NCBI GenBank assembly: GCA_027405735.1
Contig: JAPEHQ010000006.1
Span: 2,787,870-2,851,869, forward strand
Direction of reading: 5' to 3'
Source of the DNA: Mucor racemosus
Taxonomy: Eukaryota > Mucoromycota > Mucoromycetes > Mucorales > Mucoraceae
DNA: 64,000 nt
Part shown: positions 23,396 to 35,500 of the stretch, piece after piece
Position numbering within the stretch: position 1 is the stretch's first letter
How the letters are laid out: each line of letters starts with the position of its first letter
Made by a program: the position numbers and the translations under genes
Notes under the pieces: model-generated
Databases searched by the model: none
What the model was told of the DNA's origin: nothing
What the model saw: only the letters and a program-made list of their open reading frames with translations

Positions 23396-25138
23396 TATAT
23401 AATATGTGAATGAAAATAATGTTGCATCCACAGCACTGCGGTTAATTATTATTGAATATGCAGGTAATACGCAGGTAATACGCACATATTACCTTACAAC
23501 AGAATACGATGGTAACCCTTGCATATTACCTGCATACTCTAATGTTTTACTCAAAATTTGATGCTTTTTACTGCCTCTCTACATTCCTAAATCTTTTTTT
23601 ATTTGCTCAGTTTGGCTATATTACCATCATATTACACCGTAAATATACCACTACTACTACCACTACGGAAAAAACAATGTAATTTTGATTTTTAACATTA
23701 TTTAACTAGGAAAACCATGATAACATTAAATAATGTAAATAAATGAAAACACTTACGTACATTCACGTACATTTACATACATTCACGTACATATTAATTA
23801 ATGTTAACATATTTTTAGATTATTTTTCCTGGGGTATACTATTGGTGTTTACACGAGAAATAAACATAATTTTATTTGCTACAGTAGTAATTCATTTAAC
23901 TTCAATGCATATTCGTTTATTACTGGCCTATATTTAATTGTACTATCCAAATGTTAGTGCTTCATTACCCATTTGACTACTTCTAGATGAACCCCAGCCA
24001 GATCCAATACACGCACTAACCTTTACAACAATACAGACAACACAATTATTATAGAGCATATCATTAGATATAGAAATAGACGCCAGACAAGCCTTCTTTA
24101 AGAGTGGATAAACACGTAAATAAACTACTAACGTAGCACTTCAAAATAAAGGACTTTTCCTGGTAATACCAATTTATATCAGATATCCAAATTTACACAG
24201 TATATTGATAAACACATTTTTGCAAGATTTATTTTAACCTTACTACTTTCAAACAACTGGGGGAAATCAAGATATTTATCAGAGTATCAGAGAAGACGAT
24301 ATGCAGCAACCTTAAAGACTACATCATTACATATTAATTTATTTCAATATAAAGATAATACTGTAAAAGAATATTTATTACCTTACGTAGACAGAGTTTA
24401 TATGGTTTGGCTAATACAAATTAAGTCAGTTCCTATTATTCATATAAAACAATATATATTATGTACCAACTGGATAATTTTTGAAGAAATTTAGTCAACT
24501 TTTATGGACAAAAGATCTTTATGAACAAGATGAAGACAACCTAATAAAATGAGGTAAGCATTAAAATTAAAAGTCGAACTGCTATCATACCTACTTTTTT
24601 TAGCTCAACAAATTAAAACGATTGAAACTAAAAGAAAAAAAAAACCAGATCCACAGCTCATTTATAAACCCCTGAGTGTGGTTTTAAAAAAAAAAGTGTT
24701 TTTTATTATTATAAATTTGAATATTGTATGAGATCCACATTTTTGCCAACGGTCACTCTTCCAAAAAAAATGCCGAACAATCAACGGACGCAACCATCTA
24801 ATAATTTTTTCAGGCTGCCAATTTCTAGAAAAATCACCGGACAGTCCGGACGCGGCTGTTTAAACATCTCAAACAGCTGTGAGATGCAGGTATCGAAATT
24901 TCATACAAAAATTAAGGTTCGAATGTATAACTAATTATTCAAAGGCTTATTTTATCTTCTATTTATGTGAAGTGTAAAATACCACATACAGCGTTAGTCT
25001 AACAATAAAGCGAGGTTTAACTTAGGAAGTATAATAAAATGGTACGACTAGATTCGAAAAAAGTTCTACAAAATCAAAAATTTTACAGGATTTATAAAAG
25101 TAAAATATACATGATTTTCATCTAATTTCAATATATAT
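23396..25138. other. Intergenic DNA with small repeats
   Basis: No gene. Contents: short direct and inverted copies of CAGGTAATACG / TATTACCTGCATA at about 23460-23535; CATTCACGTACATTTACAT-type tandem units at about 23750-23792; and at about 24735-24905 a sequence repeated in inverted orientation at 59815-59990 (repeat F). Confidence 0.5.
24735..24905 (-). repeat. Repeat F, copy 1 (inverted relative to copy 2)
   Basis: This pairs with 59815-59990. Both contain GTCCGGACGCGG / CCGCGTCCGGAC, CCGGTGATTTTT.CTAGA and GGCAAAAAT. At the other copy the sequence begins at TACAGTCGATCC, reminiscent of pogo/mariner termini, but the second end was not fixed. It is a likely short non-autonomous element. 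Confidence 0.6.
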
Positions 25139-28131
25139 ATATATCGATGTCGCCAAGCCTTAGCTAAGCATTTGGAGGATACTATGGAGCAATTCTCTGT
25201 GATCAAATCCTTTTCCACTCCTCAACAACAATGGGATTGGATCAAAGGGGATGTAAAACTATTTGTCAAGACATTTCAGATTGAAGATATGAACTGGCGA
25301 AAGAAGCAGCTACATCGCTTACAATCAAAAAGAAATAAGGCTCTACGCTCTACGCCATCAGAAAAATAGGAGCTTGGTTTTTCAAGGCATGGATGCACTC
25401 AACGCCCAAATCACAGCACTACAACAATCAATTGCAGAGATTGAAATCTTGAAATCCGGGAAATTTTGGAGAGAAAATGGGGAGAAATCTGCTGGATTCC
25501 TAAAGAGATCAGCTACTTCACGAGAAAACAAACGGTCTATTATTACGGAACTCAGGGATCCTATTACAGAAGAATTATGCAATGATCAAGATAGCTTGGC
25601 ACATATAGCAACTGGTTTCTATTCCAACTTGTTCACACCTACACCTATTGATGCAAGAGCGACACGCACTCTACTTCAATCTATTCCTAGAGCTCTGAAA
25701 GTAACCAAAGACCAACAGGAAGAATTAATGGCCCCTATAGCAGTTGATGAACTATTGGAAGAGAGTAAGAGGACTCCACGACGCAGTAGTCCAGGACCTG
25801 ATGGGCTACCATACGAGATTCTGTACCTGGTCATGAAATTTCCACCTTATCAAGATCTGATCTCTGTCGTCTACAATGAGGCTTTGACGAAAAGCAAATT
25901 TCCTAACTCCTGGAATGAATCATTAATGACTCTACTATACAAGAAGGGAGATTCAGCAGACATGAAAAATTATCGTCCATTGTCACTAGCCAATACTGAT
26001 TATAAACTTTTCACGAGGATCATCAATAGCCGTGTCATGGAGGTTTCACATACCCTTATTAGTCGTCATCAACTTGGGTTTATCCCAGGAAGATTCATTG
26101 CTGAAAATGGCATGATTTGTGAATTAATCATGGAAGACGCCCAGCGTAAGTGGTCTATCGCTGAGCAACTTGACAACGATCTTTCCTTTCGCACCTTGGA
26201 TTCTGACATAGGTCTCCTCCTTGACCAGGAGAAAGCATATGATAGAGTTAATCTGGAATACTTGAAGCTGGTATTGAAGAAATTCGGTTTCCCAAAGAAA
26301 TTGATTCATTGCGTGTACAAATTAATGGCGGATAACCTCATCCAAATTAATATCAATGGACACTTGTCCTCTGCGGTCCCCAAGTTGCGAGGTCTTAAAC
26401 AAGGTGATCCTTTGTCACCAATACTCTACAATCTCGCATTTGAACCATTCTTGCTCAAAATCATTCACGATTCTCACTTCCAAGGATACCTTATGGGTAC
26501 TCAACGAACAAAGGTACTTTGTTATGCGGATAATGCTCTGGTTTTTGTTCATGATAACAATGACCTTTCTTGTTTGAATAATCATATGTCCTTATACTGC
26601 GCGGCTTCCAATGCTAAATTCAACAATGACAAAGTCCAAGCCTTTTCTGTATCTGGTAGAGATACCTGGGAAACCTGGGCCGAGCCTTTGACTCGTTTGC
26701 ACATTCAACGTTTACATTCTGTGGAAGACGATGTTCCTCTCATCTATCTTGGTTTCCCTTTGATACAGAGCCGAATTCAACGTGTCAACTATGTTGGAAC
26801 CTTGACTACTAAAATTCAAACGGCTGTTCAGATTCATTCTACTCGGTCTCTGTCTGTTGTTGGCCGAGCCACGGTTCTGAATTCATTGATCCTTTCTAAG
26901 TTATGGTATATTTTACGGGTTACTCCCCTTATTATTAAGGATTTTAGACGGTTACGCTCTCTTGCTATCCAATTCTTGCGAAAGAACATCTTCCCGGTTA
27001 TCCCCTGGAAAGTATGGACTCTGCCCAAGTCAAAAGGTGGTTTAGGTGTCGTGGATATCCAAATACAAGCATCCGCGTTATATTTTCGATGGCTACATCC
27101 TCTCCTAGCTTATGATCAATTAACTATTGACTCTCTTCCTTTATCGAATATGCTTAGCTATCACCTTAGAAATATTAATCAACGCCAGTACCATTAAATT
27201 CCTCTGCTTTTCCCTTGTACCCGTACTCAAGGTCTGCTGAAAAAACGGACTGGTACTTTGGATATGCTGTATAAGGCTATAGATTATATCCCTCGTTCCT
27301 TTGACGCAGCCAGAATTAATACTGCCACTGCCATGATTTTACCGTTACAGGCCGCTTTCTAAGTTCCTCCGTCGTCTACTTTGGCTGTGCCCTTTAAAGT
27401 CAAGCAAATAATGGTATCGGATGTGTTTCAGTACGATGCTCGCCTCAACTTTGTTCATTGGAAGGACACTCATTGGAAATTGTTTTAGTCATTATCACTT
27501 ACCACAATTCAAAGAAATGTCGTCTATCGTCTCATCACTGGAGCAATCCCACACCGTCGGCTCCTTCACTACGTCATGCCACGAGTGTTTGATTCTCCTT
27601 CTTGCCCAGTTTGTCTACATTCTGTTGATTCCGCTGCTCATCTCCTCTTCCTATGCCCATCTAAAGAAAAGATTTGGCAAGGTATCATTTTTGAATTTCT
27701 CTGGCCCACTACAACCGTTGGCAATGTAATGGAAGCACTCCTGTCCCTGGACTTCTCGAATATTTGGTACTGCCAAATAAAGAATATCAATCCATACAAG
27801 ATTCTTCTCATTGCATTATCACAAATCTGGCTGGCACACATGCGATTTATTTTCGGCAAAGTCCCTATATCACCTACATCGATAATGGCTACCATACAAT
27901 CTCACATTCAACAAAGAATCGCTGAGGATCAATGTCATTCTCTCTTGTAGTTACCTTCTATTTAGTTTCCTCCCCCTTTTCTTTTAACCTTTCTTTATTA
28001 TATTTATCAAGTCTTATTTATTTCATTATATTTTATCCTATAAATTGCACCCGCCTCTTCGATTAGACCTCCTACTCTTGTCGTACACGGATCAATCAAT
28101 AAAAACAATTTAAAAAAAAATATATCGATGT
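25139..28131 (+). mobile_element. 5'-truncated LINE-type retrotransposon with 12-bp target duplication
   Basis: The element spans 25151-28119 and is flanked by ATATATCGATGT on both sides (25139-25150 and 28120-28131). Its right end is a short A-rich tail after AATAAAAAC. Together these show target-primed insertion of a non-LTR element. The left end starts inside the second ORF: the endonuclease region is missing, as expected for 5' truncation. The reading frame behind it carries a frameshift and three stops. Confidence 0.92.
25151..27950 (+). pseudogene. LINE reverse transcriptase (ORF2), defective
   Basis: An open start runs 25151-25369; the reading then shifts frame and is open 25374-27197. 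After that the same frame continues to 27950 with stops at 27195-27197, 27360-27362 and 27486-27488. RT motifs in order are SPGPDGLPYEI, YRPLSLANTDYKLF, LLLDQEKAYDRV, GLKQGDPLSPILYN and CYADNALVF. The catalytic box, normally (Y/F)ADD, reads YADN, so the second metal-binding Asp is lost. Later come LGFPL, the C-terminal LPKSKGGLGVVD and a zinc-knuckle pattern CPVCLHSVDSAAHLLFLC at about 27603-27656. The layout fits the L1/Tad-like groups known from Mucoromycota. It cannot make active enzyme. Confidence 0.9.
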
Positions 28132-29884
28132 TGCTATTTTTTGTTCGAAAAGGGTTTTTTTTATAAACTGTTTTCATATTTCTAAACGAAAAAGGAAGCG
28201 GGTATTTTGAAATTTCAAAAAAAGATTTCATTTTTTAAAGTTTGCCCAAAGGCAAGCAAAATTTCACTATTTTTGCACTACTACTTGCAACATTTACTCT
28301 CCACCATTAAAAAAAATACGAACATAACACCTACAGGGAAAACGAGGTAATACGCATTATAATCGCAGTACAGGTTATCATAGTACTTTGTAAGATTACG
28401 AACTTTTTGAATTATAATCCTGTCCTTCTTTGGAGCCGCACCATGTCTATTTTGGCGTATAGTGTCATATTAGATCAGGCTATCAGGCTGTACAACAGTC
28501 AAAGCAAGACACTGCCCTAGCTGTTTGGAGCTATTTAATAGCGTTCGCAAAATTTCCGAGCCCAAGCGATCGCAAGCAGTTTCAGCAAGCATTTGCCAAG
28601 TCTGAAATATTTCAAAGTTATTCAAGCAAACCCGAGCCTAAGCAACCGCTCGTCGAGCAGCTGCATATCGAGCATTTTCAGTTTTGAAAGCAAACAGCTA
28701 GGCATAAATCAAGCAGGTCAAGTAAGTCGAGTACGAGCATAAGCAATCGAGAAAATCGGAGTGCAAGCGCAAGCATTGTACTATATATTTTCTTCAGCCT
28801 GATATTGGTTCAAAATGTGATGCATGCAGTGGAATTACATACTAAAAACGCTTGATAAAAATAAAACAACCTAAATTTCAAGTGTCGCTCATAAAATATG
28901 ATGCCACTTGAAATGTGAACAACGATAATAAACAAACGCTTCAATTGAACACAATAACAAACGCATGCTAAAAATATGAAATACCCTTTTTGAACCATAC
29001 ATGTCGTGTAGATGATAGCACCCTTGATCACGGCGCAATCAATTACACAAATGACATATATATCAAAACAGGATTCTATCCAAATCAATAATGATAATAA
29101 ACAAAGATATCAATTTAGTCAACTACTCATCTATATCGTAGTTGCACTATCAATATAAATAAGATTCAAGCATATAAAAACTACCCCTTAAAAATCAAGG
29201 TTACATAAAATAGATATAACAGAAATAAACAAAAACAACCATTTCCTAAAAGGTCGATATTGTCACACTTGACATACAATCCCTTATGGTCAATGCTCTA
29301 TACAATTTACCCCTTAAAATATCAAATCAATAACAATGTACTCAAAACTGGAAGATTACTAAACATACATCCATTCAAGTCTGATGGTATCCAAGTTCTC
29401 CAAATCACTATAAATACCCTCATACTTTTCAATTATTTTAACTCTTGAGAAAATCTTTTGTAATAAAAACTTTAGCTGATTATAATTGTATTTCTACTGC
29501 TTTTATTTTTATATTTTTTTATTTTAGTAAATTAACATCGTAATTTACTGCAATGCATTTTGACATTTTCAAAGCTAAAATTGCATAAATTGAATAAAGC
29601 TCCGCTGTGTTATTTGCTCGCTTACTTGATTTGAAAGCGGACAAGCAAGCAGGCTTACATGCAAGAAAGCCTATTTCAATTTGAAGCATTTCGAGCAGGC
29701 ATAATACAATCAAGAAGCTTTCAATGTTTTCATCGAGCGCCAAGCAGGAAATTGCTAAAAAATTTAATCAAGCAAGCCAAAGCAAGTAATTACCCTAAAA
29801 AGCGCAATTCAAGCGAGCCCAAGCATAGGGCTCGCTCGCTTGGCTTATGCTCACACTGCTCGATTGCGATCAATATGTGCAAGC
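28132..29884. other. Intergenic DNA with dense AAGCAAGC/GAGC motif blocks
   Basis: No gene. Two blocks, about 28490-28790 and 29610-29880, are packed with short AAGCAAGC, GAGC, CAAGC and their reverse complements. The right block ends with a tight cluster (GGGCTCGCTCGCTTGG, ACTGCTCGATTGC). Between them lies ordinary AT-rich sequence. Such blocks resemble the subterminal binding-site arrays of DNA transposons, particularly hAT-like ones. No terminal repeats or target duplication were fixed. Confidence 0.5.
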
Positions 29885-31245
29885 TTATAAAATCTTGAGA
29901 TATTTGGCATCTTAGGTTGAGATTTTAAGCGGGGTAAAAGCAAGTGTTTCACTTTTGAAGCCTTTATACTCGCTGAGAAATCAACATGAATAGAAATAAG
30001 TCTTTTGCCAATATTCTGTAGCATATCAAGTATAGCCCTACATTTTATATTTCCTGATTATCTATTGACATGGGGGCACGCTCCGATTTTGAATATCACC
30101 ATATAAAATTGTATAATCAGATATGCACATGTAACTGAGCTTGAATCCAAAAAGTGTTCAAATGGAAAAAAAGTCTAAAAAAATCCAAAAAAAACCTTGC
30201 ATGTTTAATTACTCACAAAAATGCATAGTAAGTTGAACTAGCGTATTAAATATCTTGGGTTCAGTTTTTAATTCTGAATCGACCTGTGTAGGTTTTGAAA
30301 ATGCTTTTCTCATAAAATCTCTAGTAAATTTAATGTCAAATTTTAACGGTTTTTGATCAAAAAGTACCCTTCATTCAAATGCAACCCTAAAATATTTTAT
30401 TTTCACGTTATCCACAACAAAATTATCTACAAAATGAGTATTTATACGTAGCTGTAGCCCTATTTTTCGTGGGGATATACATTTTTTTTTATCTTTTTTT
30501 TTGGTCGGCGAAAATTTACCCTTGTATATCCTCGTCCAAAATGGATCCTTTTTGCATCACCAAAAATCAATCATTCAATCTCAATTTTCTCGATCAAAAA
30601 TCAATATTTTTTGACGAGGTAAAATTCGTTAGATACACGCTAATGAGTACTATCCTATAGTTTTAGTTTTGCATACCTGTCATCCCTTCATGGATCTCTA
30701 TAACAGAAAAAGTACTCTCACAAAAGTTATAAAAAAATAAAAAAGTCTTTACAGCCATCCAAAACCTAACTATTCTGATAGGAAATGAAAAATAAAATAG
30801 ACTTTACTTAATAACCATCATTGCAATACCTTAGTATTTTCTCGACTTATTTTCATTTCAAATGCGGTTTTTCAACCTTAAGCTGGCCATTTCTGCATCA
30901 TTCAAATTTATGAAACAATCACTATAGTAACCATCCTTGCTTTATTTAATAAAATTTGTAGCCGGGACAATGTTGAATGGATGGGTACTGTTTTTGAAAA
31001 AAAAAACCTGCTAAAATTGATTACCAGTACAAATATTCACGTTTTTCCGCTGGTTTCTTCCCTCTAAAATTGTTGAAGCTAGACTTGACGTTCAGAATTA
31101 TATATCAAAATGTGTGGAATAAAGTGCTCATCAACTTTTATTATATGTTCAAGACTTTATAATGAAATTTAAGGGTTGTTGCCATAGGCGTATATACTAA
31201 ACTCCTGCAAAATTTATATCACCAAAATCTCGACGAAATTGATAG
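29885..31245 (+). repeat. Dispersed repeat family B, copy 3
   Basis: The longest B copy, starting around TTGAGATATTTGGCATC and including GGGGCACGCTCCGATTTTGA, CACAAAAATGCATAGTAAG, ACGAGGTAAAATTCGTTAG and, near the right end, TCTCGACGAAATTGATAG. It has no gene. Confidence 0.8.
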
Positions 31246-31479
31246 ATACAGTAATATGGGTTACAGATTCGTTTTCAGCAGCCAATTTTACCCCAGAAAA
31301 GTTGGTTGCCTAATTCCTGCCAATGCTTTTGTAAAAAAATGTGAAAAGTCTCCAAATTGTTAAAATTACAAAAAACAAAACAAAACAAAACAGGATTTAC
31401 AATTATGAGGTATAGGGGTCCAAAAAAAACCATCCCTGAAATTTTAGTATATAATAAAACATTGAAAAACAAGATTTAG
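31246..31479. other. Spacer between two B copies
   Basis: Includes an (AAAAC)n-like run at about 31372-31390. It shares TTTAGTATATAATAAAACATTG with the sequence left of repeat B copy 2 (about 22180), so the spacer belongs to the same larger repeat. Confidence 0.45.
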
Positions 31480-31792
31480 CTTAAAAACGATTATTTGCAA
31501 GCTTATTAAAACTCGAGATATTTGACATCTTAGGTTGAGATTTTAAGCGGGGGAAAAACAAGTGTTTCACTTTTGAAGCCTTTATACTCGCTGAAAAATT
31601 AACACGAATAGAAATAGCTTCTTTGGCAATATTTTGTAGCATCTCAAGTATAGCTTTGCATTTTTTATTTCCTGATTTTCTATTGACATGGGGGCACGCT
31701 CCAATTTTGAATTTCACCATATAAAATTGTATAATCAGATATGCATATGTGACTGAGTTAGAATCCAAAAAAAGTGTCCAAATGGAAAAAAA
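31480..31792 (+). repeat. Repeat B, copy 4, cut by the gypsy insertion
   Basis: Starts as the other B copies do (GAGATATTTGACATCTTAG, GGGGGCACGCTCCAATTTTG) and stops in an A-run where the Ty3/gypsy element begins. The sequence resumes at 37769 (ACAAAAATGCATATTAAG) and then follows family A, so the split locus is itself a hybrid of B and A. Confidence 0.8.
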
Positions 31793-32012
31793 TGTTATGT
31801 CAATACTCATCCTATGTCTCACATCCAAGGTCACAGTCTATAATTAGTGTTACAGTAAATCAATGTGGATCATTGACTTACATCATATTCTCAGATAGTA
31901 AAACCCTAGTAATAGTTATAATTAATGTATATAAATACATCCAAAGGATGTATTGTTAATAAAAGTGTAATATTCTGGCAAGATTATTTATATAGACTCT
32001 TTTGACATTTCA
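31793..32012 (+). repeat. 5' LTR of the Ty3/gypsy element
   Basis: 220 bp, TG...CA. A TATA-like TATATAAATA lies at 31928-31937. It overlaps a short hairpin, AATACATCC-AAA-GGATGTATT (about 31934-31954), and AATAAAAG follows. The hairpin would lie near the expected transcript start and is repeated in the other LTR. Confidence 0.95.
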
Positions 32013-32072
32013 TTTTTTTAATCTACCTAAAAAACTTTTATTACACAAATTTATCTTATTTTTTATTCTAAA

Positions 32073-32501
32073 ATGAACAACAACATTAAACAAGCAACTA
32101 CTGGTACTATTGCTACCACTAATCAATCTGTATCTTCTGATATGAATATTGATATGGGATCATCTTTGTCTTCGGGACAAAGTGGTAACACTGCATTGAG
32201 CAATGATGATGCTCTGCATGTTGAAGGTGATACTTGGAGCGAAGACGCTCGTATTACTAGGGAATTGAGCGAGGACGCTCTTCCTCATCATTATGATAAT
32301 GACACGGTCATGAGCGATAGTGAATTGGATTTGCAACTTGAGGTTGATGAATGCCCTTCTTTGGGGAAGGAACATCAAGCACGTATGTTGAAGGAAATCC
32401 AACTGCTCAGGGTTAAGTTGTTTAAAGCTACCACTCTGTCGCTTCAACACCCTTTGAAAAGTGATATTGCTACTCAAGCAAGTTTTTGCAACGTCAATTA
32501 A
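32073..32501 (+). CDS. Gypsy gag, N-terminal segment (before a frameshift)
   Basis: 142 codons from the first ATG after the 5' LTR, Ser/Thr/Asp-rich, with a repeated WSEDARITRELSEDA-type segment. Near its end (residues about 105-138) it turns into a leucine-heptad stretch (EIQLLRVKLFKATTLSLQH). In the -1 frame this heptad continues without a break into the long ORF (QRQLRLAKDNYDLLFENV), so the two are one gag protein split at a TTTTT run at about 32482-32486. The shift is either a single-base loss, an assembly error, or, less likely, programmed frameshifting. Confidence 0.75.
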   Translation: MNNNIKQATTGTIATTNQSVSSDMNIDMGSSLSSGQSGNTALSNDDALHVEGDTWSEDARITRELSEDALPHHYDNDTVMSDSELDLQLEVDECPSLGKEHQARMLKEIQLLRVKLFKATTLSLQHPLKSDIATQASFCNVN

Positions 32502-35500
32502 GATTGGCAAAAGACAATTATGATTTATTGTTTGAAAATGTAGCTAATAATCATGTTGCAAGTAGTGAATTGACTATGGTTCCCTCTGACACTCCATTTA
32601 TGCAATGGAAAGGCCATAAATTTAATACAAAAAAATTTATTTTCCAAAGCATGGATGCTTGTCTTACTCAATTTGAGGATGTCTTGGAATCAAGATCCAT
32701 TAATGTTGAGTTGCATTGGAAACGCATCATCAAGCCTAAGATGTCAACTGGCATGGCTGATTGGACAAGAAAGTTGATTGAGCAGCATCCAACAATTTCT
32801 TGGGGTCAATTCAAGGCGAAATTGAAGGCTAAGTATAGCGCTTCAGAAGCCGAAGAAAAGAAGGCTGCGTTAAGCAAATTGAAAAGCTTGAAGCTAGAAA
32901 AATGTGAAAGCTTGGAAGCTTATATTGACAAGTTTATCACTTTAAAAGATTTAGCAGGTATCACAGAAGATACAAGCTTAACCGATTACTTGTTAAAAGG
33001 TTTGGAAATGGACTTGTATAGTCCAGTATCGTTGAACATTTCCCAATCTAGAGAAAAAGGTAAAGATACCTTGGATTACGCTATTTCGCAACTTAGAAGT
33101 GTCTATGATTTGTTGAGACGTGATACTTATTACAAGGAGGAAAAACGTCGCAAAGAGAGAGAATACGAACAACGAATTATTCATGCAGTTCAACAGCGAC
33201 AATCTGGTAATCAGAGTTCCTCTCGTCACTACAAATTTAATAATAAGCATCCACGCCAGCAACCTTACAGTAAAGGCTTTGATAACAAAAAGCAAACTAG
33301 AAGAGCTGGACAATTTCATCAGAAAAGTGGACAAGCTTTAAAATGCTATGATTGTGGGTATACACCATTTACCTATGATCATAAAGCTGTATGTAAGAAA
33401 AACCCAAAAAACATAAAATATAACAAAAACAAAAGCAAGAAATCTATAGTACCAACGCCCACTGCTACTATGGATACTGATGATAGTTCATCTGATGATG
33501 AAAGTAGCCAACATTTTTCTGTGGCTACCATTGCACCAAAAAAGGCTGAAAAAGAAGTATCCAAGATGGATACTGATAGTGAATGTAAGCAATTTGATAG
33601 TGATTATTTTAGGAAGATGCCTAATAATAATATGAACACTAATGGTCTTCTTTATTTACCTGTTATTTTAGAAACAAGCGCTGGCATCAAGGTCAACACT
33701 TGGTTTTTGTTGGATACTGGTTGCACATTTAGTGCAATTTCACCACAATTAGTTTCTTTTTTAAATTTAAATATTTGCAATAAAAATGGTATTATTAAAT
33801 TGGCACAAAATAACAGTGTAGTAGATCGTAAGGGTCAAACTGAAGAAGAGCTTATAATCAATTATGGTTCTAAAATTGTTCGTTCAAAATTTGAAGTTTT
33901 TGATTTATTTGATGATGTCCATTGCGTATTTGGAATGGATTTATTGTATAAAGTTGGTATTACATTAGGTAATATTGCAGCAGATTGGTCAGATCGTGTT
34001 GGTTATGAAATACCAAAGATTGAACCCAATCCTTATAAACCAAATGAAGATCCTTATGGATCTGAAGAAGAACGTAAAATTATGATGAATGAATTAAAAC
34101 CATTTATTGATGCAAATACTAGTATTAGTCCTAAAGCATATTGTAATATTCCTGGTAGTGAAATTACATTGCCCATAAAGAAAGATACTCCACTTGCGAA
34201 TACATGTCGTAGACAATTTCCAATTGCTGAAGCATTGCGACCTGTTATTCAAAAACAAGTTGAAAAATGGCGAGAAAATGGTGTGATTAAAAGAGCAAAA
34301 CCTAATACACCTCATAATTCTCCAATTTTTACTGTACGAAAGAAAAATAGTGATGGTGAATACACTGGAAAAGAGCACCGTGTGGTAATTGATTGTCGTT
34401 TGATAAATAATGCGTTGGATCCTGAAAAACTTGAACGTTTTCCATTGCCTTTGATAAGTGATTTGCATCGTAAGATGTCGAAGCATTCGCTCTATACTGT
34501 CATTGACTTATCGCAATGTTTCCATGCATTTAAAATATCCAGATCGTCAAGATCGTATTTGACGTTCACTGATATGGAGGGATTGACGTGGTCCTTCTCT
34601 CACTGCCCGTACGGATTGACTATGGTCTCATCGCACGCACAAAAAATACTTTCTAATTTGTTTGCTGATATCAGTGATACTACCACTCACTTTATAGATG
34701 ATGTCACTATACATACTGAAAACGACCTGAAAAAGCATACAGAACTAGTTAAAATCGTTATAGATCGCTTGACTAAAGCAAACTTACGTATAAATACTGA
34801 AAAATTGCATATTGCGCAAAAGAGCATTTATATATTGGGTTTCTGCTTATCTAGTGAGGGTTTAGCATTAGATCCTCGAAAGGTTTCAAATGTTTTGGAT
34901 TGGGAACCTACCGTTAAAAGTAGCCGTGAATTGAGTTCACGTTTAGGATTGATTAACTTTTTTCGTTCTAATTTGCCACGCTTGTCAATGTTGACAGCAC
35001 CACTAGATAAATTGAGAAATGCACCTGATATTACTAAAGTATGGACACCAGAACATACTAAATTAATGAAGCAATTGCAAGAATTATTAGTCAGCTCAGC
35101 AGTGTTGAGTGTGCCTAATTTACATTATCCAATCTGTGTTGTTACAGATAGTTCTGCCTATGCAATTGGCGCTGCAATGTATCAAGTTATTGGTAATAAA
35201 ATAAAATATCTTGGTTTTATTGCACGCAGTTTGAGTCCATCAGAGCAAAGATGGGGAAGTTCCAAACGAGAATTAGCTGCAGTTGTCTATGCATTTAAAA
35301 AGTTCCATCAATGGTTGTATGGAAGACGATTCCATCTCTTTGTGGATAATCGTGGTATTTTATTTCTACATTCGCAACCTAAATTGGATCGAATGGTTGA
35401 GAACTATTATGATACAATTTTTGAAATGGATTTTGATATTACCTTTTGTAGTGGTATTAACAATATCTTGGCTGATACCTTGTCGCGTCTTTTCTGGCCA

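Noticed and set aside
29260..29898. ORFs of 62 and 79 codons
   Set aside because: They run through motif-dense or AT-rich DNA with no protein features.
32039..32046. Self-priming site for the gypsy element (TATTACAC, complementary to GTGTAATA at 31965-31972 in the LTR)
   Set aside because: Only 8 bp match, and the site lies about 26 nt past the LTR end, whereas a minus-strand primer site should adjoin the LTR.
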